Below, one piece after another: positions 32,588 through 41,547 of a stretch of 64,000 bases of DNA. A program made the position numbers and the translations under genes. The stretch is taken from contig CAZFVY010000018.1 of NCBI GenBank assembly GCA_964522665.1, forward strand, positions 1 through 64,000, in the 5' to 3' direction. The notes under the pieces were generated by a model. It was given only the letters and a program-made list of their open reading frames with translations, was not told where the DNA came from and made no database searches. Numbering within the stretch: the first letter of the stretch is position 1; every line of letters begins with the position of its first letter. The DNA comes from CAZFVY01 sp964522665 (GTDB lineage: Bacteria; Verrucomicrobiota; Verrucomicrobiia; Limisphaerales; CAZFVY01).

Positions 32588-33181
32588 TCACTTGGCAAGC
32601 GCGAACGCGACGGTGTACCCGGTGTTTTCCCATTCGATCTTGATAAATCCGCCACCCGCCGGCTTGCCCTCCGCGTTGAGCACGGGATTCACGCTAATGG
32701 TGAGTTGATTCACCGGTTTCGACAATGTTTCCTTGGTCAGATCAACCCTCGCGAAATCGTTTTTCTCATCGACCGGCACGCCCCATTTGCCGAGTGATTT
32801 GCTGAAGGCTAGCTTTGATGTACCCGTCTCCTCGGGAATCATGTATAACGTGTAGGCGCCCGCCGGAATGGTGGTATCACCGATCTGAATCGCCTTCTGC
32901 GTGATCAGGAGAGTGGCCTCGTCCGCGCCCAAACGGTACGCTTTGCCCCACGGGATCAATTTGGGGTTACCCCAAATCACGCGCATTTCACCGGTACTAG
33001 GATCAGCGGTATAAGGACGGCCATAAGTAATAGTGACGCGGTTGCCATCGATCGGGGCGCTAGTGGTTTCATGCGGGCTTTTGCCACCGGTCGAATTGAC
33101 GCGGGCCTTTTGCGCGGCCAAAGGCAGCGCGGTGGCGACGATTGTGGCGAAGACGGTTAGGGCAAGCGTGAATTTTTTCAT
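32588..33181 (-). CDS. DUF2911 secreted protein
   Basis: This is an exported 197-aa protein of the DUF2911 family, common in Bacteroidota and Verrucomicrobiota and without known function. Residues 1-23 form a signal peptide (cut near PLAAQ). The family pattern is clear: ITYGRPYTADP, IPWGKAYRLGADEATLL, IPAGAYTLYMIPEE and FAKVDLT-like FARVDLTKE. It is the first gene reading leftward from its own promoter and is separated from the PIG-L operon by about 95 bp, so it may or may not be part of that transcript. Confidence 0.88.
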   Translation of the reverse strand: MKKFTLALTVFATIVATALPLAAQKARVNSTGGKSPHETTSAPIDGNRVTITYGRPYTADPSTGEMRVIWGNPKLIPWGKAYRLGADEATLLITQKAIQIGDTTIPAGAYTLYMIPEETGTSKLAFSKSLGKWGVPVDEKNDFARVDLTKETLSKPVNQLTISVNPVLNAEGKPAGGGFIKIEWENTGYTVAFALAK

Positions 33182-33488
33182 GTTTTTAAGGGAGCTAAGA
33201 TTGGGCGGACGTTAACACGCCAACCCGCGCTTGTCCACCTCCGCAGCGCGACAACTTGGCGCCAAATAATTTCGGTGGGCGGAACGCGGATCGCCAGATT
33301 CTTCCAGCACGGACCGGAGTTTGACACCACTCTCGCGTCGCTGATTAGCAAGATCGCCGCCAAAGCCTGCCTGCTCCCGCGAATAACGACAGCGGCGTCC
33401 TGGCGCCGCCCCTCCCTGGCAAGCGGCCTACCGACTTTGTTCCCGTGACAAAGCCCGCGGCGGCGCCCTACGTTTTGCGCTCAACAAT
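33182..33488. other. Divergent intergenic region
   Basis: About 300 bp separate two divergently transcribed genes. The left end holds the candidate DUF2911 promoter; I see nothing else recognisable and no gene. Confidence 0.5.
33209..33237 (-). promoter_or_regulatory. Candidate promoter of the DUF2911 gene
   Basis: On the minus strand TGGACA (33237-33232) and TAACGT (33214-33209) are spaced by 17 bp. The predicted start is about 20 nt before the ATG. Both boxes are moderate matches. Confidence 0.4.
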
Positions 33489-34550
33489 ATGAAGCTCGGA
33501 CTCGGCCTTTACCGTCATCAGTTGAACCGGGAACATTACGCTTTCGCTCGGCAGTGCGGGTGCACCCATCTGGTCATTCATCTGGTTGATTATTTCCGAT
33601 CGTCGCGGAGCAACCAACCCGGGGATCAGCCGGTGGGCGACGACGCGGGTTGGGGACTGGCGGGCGACCCCGAGCGACTTTGGACATACGAGGAGATCGT
33701 GGCGATCAAACGCGAGATCAACGACGCCGGCCTGGAACTCGAGGCGATCGAGAATTTCGATCCGGCCCATTGGCACGACGTGCTGCTCAATGGACCGCAA
33801 AAGTCGCGGCATTTGGAGAACGTAAAAACCATCATCCGCAACGTCGGCCGCGCCGCCGTCCCCATCTTCGGATACAATTTCTCCATCGCCGGCGTCGCGG
33901 GCCGGATCAAGGGACGATTCGCGCGCGGCGGCGCGGAAGCGGTCGGGATGGATGGCCCATTGGACAAACCGCTGCCGAATGGAATGGCGTGGAATATGGT
34001 TTATGATCGCGACGCCGCGCCGGGCGTCGTGCCCTCGGCCACCTCCGAACAACTCTGGGGTCGGCTGAAGGAGTTCCTTGACGCAGTCATCCCGGTGGCC
34101 GAAGAGGTCGGCGTTAAAATGGCCGCTCATCCCGATGACCCACCCCTACCCACCGTCCGCGCGCAGCCGCGCCTCGTCTATCAACCGAGCCTTTATCAAA
34201 AGCTCATCGACCTCCGTCCGAGTCCGGCGAACGCGTTGGAGTTTTGCGTCGGCACCCTTGCGGAAATGACCGACGGCGACATCTACGAGGCAGTCGAGTC
34301 CTACAGCCGCCAGGGCAAGCTAGCCTACGTCCATCTCCGCAACGTTCACGGCAAGGCCCCCTTCTACAAAGAGACCTTCATCGACGACGGCGACGTGGAC
34401 ACCCTGCGGGTGATAAAGATTCTGAAAGCGAATCAGTTCACTGGCGTCCTCATCCCGGATCACGCCCCGCAAATGAGTTGCGCCGCGCCGTGGCACGCCG
34501 GCATGGCCTACGCGCTGGGCTACATGCGCGCGGCGCTGAATTCCGCGTGA
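33489..34550 (+). CDS. uxuA: Mannonate dehydratase
   Basis: This is the UxuA-type metal-dependent dehydratase that converts D-mannonate to 2-keto-3-deoxygluconate in hexuronate catabolism. The protein has 353 aa and a TIM-barrel fold. Metal and active-site stretches are KMAAHPDDPPLP, LEFCVGTLAEM, YVHLRNVHGKAPFYKETF and GVLIPDHAPQ, all in family order; the opening MKLGLGLYRHQL is also usual. A tagaturonate/fructuronate epimerase-like gene lies at 8685, so two steps of the same pathway occur in this window. The neighbouring genes are unrelated. Start at ATG 33489. Confidence 0.92.
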   Translation: MKLGLGLYRHQLNREHYAFARQCGCTHLVIHLVDYFRSSRSNQPGDQPVGDDAGWGLAGDPERLWTYEEIVAIKREINDAGLELEAIENFDPAHWHDVLLNGPQKSRHLENVKTIIRNVGRAAVPIFGYNFSIAGVAGRIKGRFARGGAEAVGMDGPLDKPLPNGMAWNMVYDRDAAPGVVPSATSEQLWGRLKEFLDAVIPVAEEVGVKMAAHPDDPPLPTVRAQPRLVYQPSLYQKLIDLRPSPANALEFCVGTLAEMTDGDIYEAVESYSRQGKLAYVHLRNVHGKAPFYKETFIDDGDVDTLRVIKILKANQFTGVLIPDHAPQMSCAAPWHAGMAYALGYMRAALNSA

Positions 34551-34640
34551 CGCAAGGCCCTGGGCCAGCCGAAGACCGACCGCGCGATAATTCCAACCTC
34601 GTCCAACGCCGCGACCGATCCTCGCCCCGCTATTGTCTCG

Positions 34641-34880
34641 TCAGGCCGGTCGGGAAAAGTGGCGGTCGAATAACTCGCGCGAGCGTTTCTCGCCCTCTTC
34701 GGTTAAGAAAACTGATTTTGCCTTACCGACCGGGTCACTGATGAATCCGGCGGCGTGGAGTCGCCCCATGACGCCCCAGTCGTATCCTTTCCAGGTTCGG
34801 GTGGCGCCATGATCAGTAAAAGATGTCAATTGCATGAGGGCAAGTGTCACCTCATCAACTTTCGATTCGTTGTAGTCCAT
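34641..34880 (-). CDS. DUF6429 family protein
   Basis: This is a small cytoplasmic protein of 79 aa. KVDEVTLALMQLT, RTWKGYDWGVMGRLHAAGFI and DPVGKAKSVFLTEEGEKRSRELF follow the DUF6429 family, a winged-helix-like fold with no known function that is frequent in mobile or accessory regions. It lies alone between uxuA and a hicBA pair. The 420 bp upstream contains no convincing gene. Confidence 0.8.
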   Translation of the reverse strand: MDYNESKVDEVTLALMQLTSFTDHGATRTWKGYDWGVMGRLHAAGFISDPVGKAKSVFLTEEGEKRSRELFDRHFSRPA

Positions 34881-35301
34881 GGAGGAATTCTAAACAGCGT
34901 CGCGAGAGATTCAAGCGGGGCTACGCGGGGAATCCAGGCGCAGAGAATGCGGTATGAATTCTCCTTGCGAGAGATCGCTTCCCAACGCCGCGCGAGCACG
35001 TTCCAGGAATAACCGACTATCTCGCGCTTCGCGACAAAGTTGAACTCCTTGGTTAGATTAACCTCACAGGGATTCGCCGATTCTCCCGACAAGCGCGGTC
35101 GGGTTAAATACGCCCGACCATCGACCTCGGGCAAGTCCTCGTCAAAGGCGTGCGGCCCACGGAAGCAATAAAGCAGCGTGGCGCTACGCTTGCGACGTAC
35201 CCTAGAGGGTCGTTATTCCGACTTCATCAGCAAACGATGCTCGAATAGTGTTCAAGAAGTGTGCCTAGCTCACCCATCTTTAGATCTGTCAAACCGTTCA
35301 A
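34881..35301. other. Intergenic stretch in accessory islet
   Basis: No gene is supported. A 95-codon minus-strand reading frame (34847-35134) overlaps the DUF6429 start, has no family resemblance and is probably chance or a decayed remnant. Confidence 0.4.
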
Positions 35302-35526
35302 TCAGAATAAAGCCTCGAATTGCCGCTTTTCCATCTCGACATCCCTCAAGATCTTGCTCGTGAGGCCCGGCCCGATCGTTTCCCTCGCATGACAGGGCAC
35401 GACAGTTGCGCGGCCATCCGCATGCCGAAGAAAATGGTGACTGCCGCGAACCCGCACGACTTCGAATCCGGCGCGCTTCAATGCCGCGACGATCTCGTGA
35501 CCGCGAAGGCGTCTAAGCCGGGGCAT
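35302..35526 (-). CDS. hicA: HicA toxin, mRNA interferase
   Basis: HicA is the toxin of a type II toxin-antitoxin pair that cleaves mRNA and tmRNA. The 74-aa protein has the double-stranded-RNA-binding-like fold signature: GHEIVAALKRAGFEVVRVRGSHHFLRH with the catalytic His in GSHH, then TVVPCHARETIGPGLTSKILRD. It starts two bases after the stop of hicB, so the order is antitoxin first. The pair lies in a small accessory islet between metabolic genes. Confidence 0.93.
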   Translation of the reverse strand: MPRLRRLRGHEIVAALKRAGFEVVRVRGSHHFLRHADGRATVVPCHARETIGPGLTSKILRDVEMEKRQFEALF

Positions 35527-35528
35527 GA

Positions 35529-35750
35529 CTAGACGGCGACGCGTTGAACCCCCACGAACTCATTGCGCCCGATCGAATCATCCTCGACCTCCAGGCAAAG
35601 TGAAATGGCCTCCTGAACCCGCGTGAGGAGCCGATCAAGAGACCTTGCCTGCGTGTGGCACCCGCGAAGTTCCGGCACACTGGCGACGTAGTAGCCATCT
35701 TCGTCGCGTTCGACGATCACGGTGAACTCGCGTTTCTTCGATCTTTTCAT
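35529..35750 (-). CDS. hicB: HicB antitoxin
   Basis: This HicB-type antitoxin of 73 aa is expected to bind and block HicA. It has the HicB partial RNase H-like fold: FTVIVERDEDGYYVASVPELRGCHTQARSLDRLLTRVQEAISLCLE. There is no C-terminal DNA-binding extension, so autoregulation through this protein alone is doubtful. The ATG at 35750 has AGGATAG about 8 nt upstream; the longer reading frame to 35840 is not needed. It is co-transcribed with hicA. Confidence 0.92.
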   Translation of the reverse strand: MKRSKKREFTVIVERDEDGYYVASVPELRGCHTQARSLDRLLTRVQEAISLCLEVEDDSIGRNEFVGVQRVAV

Positions 35751-36041
35751 GGTTTCTATCCTGCCAGACTTTTGGCGCCATGCAAGTTCACCACGAACCG
35801 AATTCAACTTCAATCGCCTCGCCCACTCGGACCATGGCACATTTTTTAGGCAACCAAGCGGACCCCGCGCGCATTAGCCGCCGACTGCCCTCCCCGTGCG
35901 GGTCAGGTCGCCGCAGAAACGATACCGGGTCGCAAGTCTCGACCAAGCGTACGTCAAGTTTACAGATCTTGCGCTGACGTCATTGCCCCTTCCGAGGCCC
36001 GGCCATACCCAGCCGCCGTCGCGCCATCATTCACGCTTTAC

Positions 36042-37385
36042 TCAACCCATGAACCCGAGGTCGGCGTTCGCAAAATTACCGATGTTTGCGAAGACCGAAC
36101 CCATTTGCGCCGCTGGGACCCCGAGCCACGCGGCCAGAGTCGCGCCGTACTGCTCCGTCGAAACGCTCGGAATGAGCGCGCCACGCGTGCCCGAGTCATC
36201 CTGGCCGCCGAGCGCCATCGACGGAAACGCGCCGTACATCGCGCCGCCTTTAACCGCGCCGCCGAGAATCAGGTGATGATTGCCCCAACCGTGATCGGTT
36301 CCGGTCCCACTGGGCTGCAACGTGCGTCCGAAGTCTGATAGTGTAAACGACGTCACGCGGTCGGGAATCTGCATTTCAACCGTGGCCTGGTAAAACGCGA
36401 GCAACGCCTCGGAAACCTGCCGCAGCAGGTCCCACTGTTGCCAGCTTTGCGAGCCGTGGGTGTCGAAGCCGCTGATCGAGCACAGGAAGACCTGACGGCT
36501 CATTCCGGTGGTGCCGCGGAGCTTGATGACCTTGGCCACCTGCTGCAATTGGATGCCAATGCTGGTGCCCGGGAACACGGTATTGAGGTTGGCGGACGAG
36601 CCGCTGAGCAAGGCGTTCAGATCGAGCGCGTCCTTGCGCGCCTGGTTCGCGGCTTGGACCAACGAAAGGCCGCTGTTCAATTGAATCACTTGCTGAAGTC
36701 CGAGTTTGCGCGCGTCGGCGGCGGCCTGCGGCCAAAGCTGCATCCCGCTCACGTCGAGATTGAAGCCGGGGAGCAGCGCCGCGGATTGCACCACGTTGCC
36801 GGTGCAGAAAAGCGCGGGGCCGGCGATTGAGACGGCGGCGGGAAACGTCGAAGCGCCGTTCAGCGCCTGGAGTTGATCCGCCGCGCGCCCACCCCAGCCG
36901 GTCCCGCCCGAGGTTGACGGAATTCCGCTTTGCATCTGCTGCACTTGGTCCGAGTGCGAGAAAAGGTTGGTGGGAACTTTCACCTGATTGGCCAGGTATT
37001 CGGCGCGAGTGACCGGTTGCACGAGCATGCCGGCGTTGGCCAATACGGCGAGCTGACCTTGCGCCCAGAGCGGCTGGATCGCGGACAAACCGTTGTTGAG
37101 GCCGAATGGCGTGCCATCGGGCGTTTGGATTTGCAGCAACGGGCCGTTGCTATCCGGGAGGGCGAGCGAGCCGCGGGCGCTCTTGTAGGAGTTGAACTCC
37201 GACTGCGTGAGCGGCACCACGGTGTTGTGACCGTCGTTGCCGCCGGCCAGGAAGATGCAGACGAGCGCCTTGTAATCAGGCTGGCTCGACTGCGCGAGGG
37301 CGTTCATCCAACCGAAGCGGGCGAGCAAACTGGTGGCGCCAAGCCCGGCGAGCATGCGCCGGCGGCTGATTTGGTTGTGGATCAT
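36042..37385 (-). CDS. DUF1501 secreted protein (Tat substrate)
   Basis: This exported protein of 447 aa has a twin-arginine signal (SRRRMLAGLGATSLLARF, residues 8-25). The DUF1501 fold is related to alkaline phosphatase/sulfatase: CIFLAGGNDGHNTVVP at the N-terminus, SISGFDTHGSQ and FTLSDFGRTLQPSGTGTDHGWGNHHLILGG near the C-terminus are family motifs. The activity is not established. It follows a DUF1800 gene by 37 bp on the same strand, the usual pairing in Planctomycetota, Verrucomicrobiota and Bacteroidota, which suggests a functional unit on the cell surface or in the periplasm. Confidence 0.93.
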   Translation of the reverse strand: MIHNQISRRRMLAGLGATSLLARFGWMNALAQSSQPDYKALVCIFLAGGNDGHNTVVPLTQSEFNSYKSARGSLALPDSNGPLLQIQTPDGTPFGLNNGLSAIQPLWAQGQLAVLANAGMLVQPVTRAEYLANQVKVPTNLFSHSDQVQQMQSGIPSTSGGTGWGGRAADQLQALNGASTFPAAVSIAGPALFCTGNVVQSAALLPGFNLDVSGMQLWPQAAADARKLGLQQVIQLNSGLSLVQAANQARKDALDLNALLSGSSANLNTVFPGTSIGIQLQQVAKVIKLRGTTGMSRQVFLCSISGFDTHGSQSWQQWDLLRQVSEALLAFYQATVEMQIPDRVTSFTLSDFGRTLQPSGTGTDHGWGNHHLILGGAVKGGAMYGAFPSMALGGQDDSGTRGALIPSVSTEQYGATLAAWLGVPAAQMGSVFANIGNFANADLGFMG

Positions 37386-37422
37386 AGTGAGTTTCGTGTT
37401 GTTAGGCGTTTCGCTGCGCGAG

Positions 37423-40035
37423 CTAGTATTGGATTGCGTATTGTCCGCTCAACGAGGTGAGATAAAGAACGGTTTCGATGCGGGTCGCGGCGTCGTAGCC
37501 GGGCGAGGCGGCGTTGATCAGGACCTGCTTCATTGCTGGGTCCATGCGGCCATACAGGAACACCTGATTCGCGGCCTCGACCAAACCGGCCATATCGTTG
37601 CCGTATGGCTGGAACGGCGAGAGATCGACGACCACGTCGGTCGCCGGATAGTGGAGAACCTGGAAAAAGAAATTGCCGCGCATGGTCGCCTCGGATGGCG
37701 TGTAAACCTGGAACTCCGGACCAAATAATGGCAGCTTCGGAATATGATAGAGCGGTGAAAACCAACTGAAGACGGACGCCGGCCCGAGCGGCGTTTGCGC
37801 CATGTAGTCGTACATGTAGGTCAGTCCCTCGTTGGGCGTGTAACCGCCGTTCAACGCCCGGAGCAGCCCCGAAATATGGAGAATCGGTTCTTTCAGCCGT
37901 CCGGAATCGACCGCCGGGTTGACGTCCTGCCGCGCTTCCGGATCGAGCAGGATCGCCGTGACCACCGCTTGCAGATCACCTCGCACTCCGGAGCCATTGT
38001 CCACGAATATGTTCGCGACGCGATTGATGTAGCCCGGGCTGGGATTGCTCGTTACCAGGCTGCGAATCAAGCGCGTCGAGATGAACGGCGCGATATTCGG
38101 GTGATTCATGAGGCAATCGATCAGGCTGTCGAGATCCTGATCCACCGATTGTCCCGCCGGCACGCTGCACCCGAGAAAACTCTTGGCGGACGTGTCGTGG
38201 TTTTGCGCCCGAGTTTCCATCGGGGCGCCGAAGTACTCCCAGTTCGCCGACTGGGGCGTGGCGCCGGGGGCCGTCGCATAGGTCCAACCGGTCAGCGCCA
38301 AGGCGACCTGGGCCACCGTTGATTGATCATAGGTTGGAATCGGCTGCTGGGTGTTCGGATCGATCACCTGCGAGCCATCCTGATTCAACTGCCAGAGGCC
38401 AATCGTGAACAACTGCATAAGTTCCCGCGCATAGTTCTCGTTCGCCCCGCCGGCCAGGCCGGGCTTCATCGAATTGGCGAGGTCGAGGTATTTGCCCATC
38501 GAGGGACAAGTTGAAATCTCCCGCAATAGCGAACGGTAGTTGCCAAAAGCCTCTTTGCTCAAAAGCCGGAGCCAGGGGAGCATTTCGTCAGCGTAAATCA
38601 GCTTGGCCGACGAGGTGACGATGATCTGGCTCAGGGAATAAGCCACGCGCTGGCGGAGTTGATCGGGCGCCGTCGTGTAGTTGTATAACACCCATTGCTG
38701 CAACGCGCCCATCGAGTTGTCCGCCGGGCTTGGGATGACGGTTTCCGGCGTATTGAATTGGTCCTGGAGATAGGCGCCGATGCCCATCTGCTGCACTTTC
38801 GCCAACGTCGTCGGACTGGGGCCGAACGACGATTGCTCAAGGAACCGCGCGCCGGGCAGCCAAACTGGCGGCGGCGGCGGTACCGTCAACGTGACCGCCG
38901 CCTGGCCCGAGGCGACCGGGCTGGCGACCGACGTCGCTTTCACCGTCACGGCGCCGCCCGCGGGCGGAACCGCCGGCGCGGTGTAAACACCGCCCGCGGT
39001 GATCACTCCGACCGAGCCGGAACCGCCGACGATTCCGTTCACCGACCAGCTTACAGCGGTGTTATTCGTGTTCTGAACGGTGGCCGTGAACGGCTGGCTC
39101 GCGCCGAGTTGCACCGAGACTGAACTGGGCGCCACCGTCACCGTTACTGGCGGCGGCGGCGGAACCATCAACGTGGCCGTGACTTGCGCGGAGGAGGCCG
39201 GGTTCGCGACCGACGTCGCCTTGATCGTCACGGTATTCGGCGACGGCATCGCCACCGGGGCGGTATAGAGGCCGGTGGCGGAAATGGTTCCGACGGCGGC
39301 CGAGCCGCCCGCGAGGCCGTTGACCGTCCACGTGACGGCCGTATTGGCGTTTCCGACGACCGTGGCGGTGAATTGTTGACTCGCGCCGAGTTGGATATTC
39401 GCCGCCCCCGGAACCACCGTCACCGTGACAATCGAGGCCACCACCTGCACCGAGACGACGTTGCCGGTCACGGCGCCATTACCTGGTTGACGCACCGCGA
39501 AAGCAATCGTGCCCACCGCGCCAAAGCCACTGGCGGTGATGCTCGTCGGCGACTTATAGGCGGTCGCGATATCGACTCCGTTCGCCATCGCGACCGAATC
39601 GGGCGCAAAACTGGCGCCATTGAAGCTGACTTGGTAGTTACCGGTCTGCAGTTGGGCCGGCGAGACGCTCCAAAGCCAAGGATACTTCCTCGTGATTTTC
39701 AGTGAGGTCGAGCCGATCGATCCCGGAAAGGCGGTACTTTGCGCCGCGACCGTGACCACGTTCGATACCGGAATCACCGCCGGCGGTTGGTAAAGCCCAT
39801 TCGTGCTGATTGTACCCACCGTCGAATTTCCGCCGACCACGCCGTTCACCAGCCAGTTGATCGTATTGGGAGAAATCGGAACGTAGGAGGTGAACTTGAG
39901 GGTCGAGCCAGCCTCGAGGGAAGAGTTCTGGGGATAGACGGCGATGGCTCCCGCCACTTGCGCTTTCACGGGCAAAGCGGCGAGCATGGCCCAGGCAAGC
40001 GCGGCGAGGAGGAGAAGGTTCCTTTTTGTTTTCAT
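37423..40035 (-). CDS. DUF1800 secreted protein with N-terminal Ig-like repeats
   Basis: This 870-aa protein has a signal peptide (residues 1-25, cut after KAQ). Domain order is a Big2-like Ig (about 27-115), an IPT/TIG-like module (about 116-205), two near-identical Big2-like Ig repeats (about 205-390) each ending in a PPPPP linker, and a DUF1800 domain (about 395-870). The DUF1800 part contains RFLEQSSFGPSPTTLAKV, NENYARELMQLFTIGLWQL and DHDTSAKSFLG-like HDTSAKSFLG. The function is unknown. It pairs with the DUF1501 gene 37 bp downstream. The ATG at 40035 directly precedes the signal peptide. Confidence 0.93.
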   Translation of the reverse strand: MKTKRNLLLLAALAWAMLAALPVKAQVAGAIAVYPQNSSLEAGSTLKFTSYVPISPNTINWLVNGVVGGNSTVGTISTNGLYQPPAVIPVSNVVTVAAQSTAFPGSIGSTSLKITRKYPWLWSVSPAQLQTGNYQVSFNGASFAPDSVAMANGVDIATAYKSPTSITASGFGAVGTIAFAVRQPGNGAVTGNVVSVQVVASIVTVTVVPGAANIQLGASQQFTATVVGNANTAVTWTVNGLAGGSAAVGTISATGLYTAPVAMPSPNTVTIKATSVANPASSAQVTATLMVPPPPPVTVTVAPSSVSVQLGASQPFTATVQNTNNTAVSWSVNGIVGGSGSVGVITAGGVYTAPAVPPAGGAVTVKATSVASPVASGQAAVTLTVPPPPPVWLPGARFLEQSSFGPSPTTLAKVQQMGIGAYLQDQFNTPETVIPSPADNSMGALQQWVLYNYTTAPDQLRQRVAYSLSQIIVTSSAKLIYADEMLPWLRLLSKEAFGNYRSLLREISTCPSMGKYLDLANSMKPGLAGGANENYARELMQLFTIGLWQLNQDGSQVIDPNTQQPIPTYDQSTVAQVALALTGWTYATAPGATPQSANWEYFGAPMETRAQNHDTSAKSFLGCSVPAGQSVDQDLDSLIDCLMNHPNIAPFISTRLIRSLVTSNPSPGYINRVANIFVDNGSGVRGDLQAVVTAILLDPEARQDVNPAVDSGRLKEPILHISGLLRALNGGYTPNEGLTYMYDYMAQTPLGPASVFSWFSPLYHIPKLPLFGPEFQVYTPSEATMRGNFFFQVLHYPATDVVVDLSPFQPYGNDMAGLVEAANQVFLYGRMDPAMKQVLINAASPGYDAATRIETVLYLTSLSGQYAIQY
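38864..39430 (-). repeat. Two tandem ~282-bp Ig-domain repeats
   Basis: Equivalent sites at 38864 and 39146 (the proline-linker codons) are 282 bp apart. The two units encode closely similar Big2-like domains, each with QLGASQ(Q/P)FTATV and GGVYTAP/TGLYTAP motifs, indicating an in-frame duplication. The left edge of the second unit is approximate. Confidence 0.75.
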
Positions 40036-40254
40036 GAATTTAAGCGCGGCGTGGTCGCCAGGTTCCGGCTTCACCGAAGCAAGGGCGGACGTTTCGGTCG
40101 GCGTGGTTCCTGGTTCATTGCGGTTTTTAGGTTGATTCGGCCGATTGGGTTATTTTCCGTTGCCGCCATTCATAGCAAAAAAACGCCCCCGAGGTGGCTG
40201 GGCATGACGCGCACAGCCGTGTGACTTTCGCGCACAAGGCCCATTTCTGGAGGA

Positions 40255-40407
40255 ATGAAACGGGTCGAAGAGCTTGCGCCTGAATCAATTGTTGAGGGGG
40301 CCGCGCCTGGCGGTGACTCACCGTGCGGCGTCCGCGGACCGTCAGCCGGTTCACACAACCGTGATTTGACGTTAGGCCAGCGCCGGACCAGCATGACGTC
40401 GCGATGA
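40255..40407 (+). CDS. Candidate 50-aa small protein or leader peptide
   Basis: This short reading frame starts MKRVEELAPESI and has GGAGGA immediately before the ATG (40249-40254), the best Shine-Dalgarno sequence in the region. Its stop overlaps the metallophosphoesterase ATG (ATGA at 40404-40407). No family was recognised, and composition beyond residue 15 looks like ordinary GC-rich chance sequence. It could be a translated leader that drives the next gene by coupling, or coincidence. Confidence 0.4.
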   Translation: MKRVEELAPESIVEGAAPGGDSPCGVRGPSAGSHNRDLTLGQRRTSMTSR

Positions 40408-41408
40408 AAACGAGAATACCTCTGGTTTGCCCGCTTCTCCTCGGGCTATTCCTAATGCCGGCCCACGCTCGGGCCGCGGTGGAGGTTCGCCGAGACGCCG
40501 ACGACCATTTCGAAGTCATTCTAAATCGCACGGACGATCGTCCGATCTCCATTTTGCAAGTCACCGATCTCCATCTGGGGAAAATGGATTTCTGGAAACA
40601 GGACCTAACGACTTGCCGGCGCGTCCGCCGCCTGGTGGAAACGCATCATCCGGACATGATCGTAATCACCGGTGATCTGCTGACGGGTGAAAAATACTTC
40701 GGCAGCCTGCTCGCGGCGTACGCGGTCGATTTCTTCGACAGCTTGAAGACCCCGTGGCTCTACGCGTTCGGGAACCACGATCCGGAGGGTGGCTATGGCC
40801 GTGACCAGATATTTGGCGTCTTTGCCACGGCGCAATGGGGCGTGCTGGGCCACCATCCGGTAACCAACCAATGGCTTAAAAAGTACGATTACGTGGTCGA
40901 TGTGAAACGCGCGCCGCAAGGCCGGCCGGATTGGCAGGTGTACGGTTTTGATTCCGGTTCGGAAAAGGGCTTCAAGTCGATTAAGGAGGATCAACTCGCT
41001 TGGTTCGCCGCCACGGCGGACCGGACGAAACAACGCTATGGCCGGGTGATTCCCGCGGTGACGATCTTCCACATTCCGCTGCGCGAATTTCAGGAATTGT
41101 GGGATGACGCGGGGATTCAGAAGGTCGGTGAGCGCCGGGAAAAAGTTTCGTTCGAGGAGGACGACGGTTCGCCGTACCGGGCATTCGTCCGCGCCGGAAA
41201 CATCAAAGCCGTTTTTTGCGGGCACGATCACTTCAACAATTATTGGGGACGAACCAAGGAAGGTATCGTGCTTTCGTATGGCTACATCAGCGGCGAAGCC
41301 ACTCACTACGCGTGGCCGACCGGCGGCAAGCTCATCCGCTTGCCGATGAAAGGCGGTTCGATCGCGATCGAAAACGTCACCCCAGTCTTCACCGGAAACT
41401 CGCCGTGA
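40404..41408 (+). CDS. Secreted metallophosphoesterase
   Basis: This calcineurin-like metallophosphoesterase of 334 aa has a signal peptide (residues 1-24, ending ARAA). Metal motifs are in order: QVTDLHLG (D-x-H), VITGDLLTG (GD), AFGNHDPEGG (GNHD), TIFHIPL (single His) and FCGHDHFNNYWG (GHxH variant GHDH). The layout matches purple-acid-phosphatase-like secreted phosphodiesterases/phosphatases. The substrate is unknown; phosphate scavenging is the usual role. The start codon overlaps the stop of a possible 50-aa leader. Confidence 0.9.
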   Translation: MKTRIPLVCPLLLGLFLMPAHARAAVEVRRDADDHFEVILNRTDDRPISILQVTDLHLGKMDFWKQDLTTCRRVRRLVETHHPDMIVITGDLLTGEKYFGSLLAAYAVDFFDSLKTPWLYAFGNHDPEGGYGRDQIFGVFATAQWGVLGHHPVTNQWLKKYDYVVDVKRAPQGRPDWQVYGFDSGSEKGFKSIKEDQLAWFAATADRTKQRYGRVIPAVTIFHIPLREFQELWDDAGIQKVGERREKVSFEEDDGSPYRAFVRAGNIKAVFCGHDHFNNYWGRTKEGIVLSYGYISGEATHYAWPTGGKLIRLPMKGGSIAIENVTPVFTGNSP

Positions 41409-41547
41409 CCGTCGAAACGTTCGCGCGCGCCGGCGAGCGGCTCACCGGGCAATCGGCTTGCGGCGCAAATGCCCGCGTTCAGGTTTGTCGAAAGCCGTGT
41501 CTCGCGCTACGTTTTCCCGACGCGAAATCAGAGTCCAAACCAAAATT

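Noticed and set aside
34847..35134. 95-codon minus-strand ORF in the islet
   Set aside because: Overlaps the DUF6429 gene start, no family resemblance and no good ribosome-binding site; possibly decayed DNA but not supportable as a gene.
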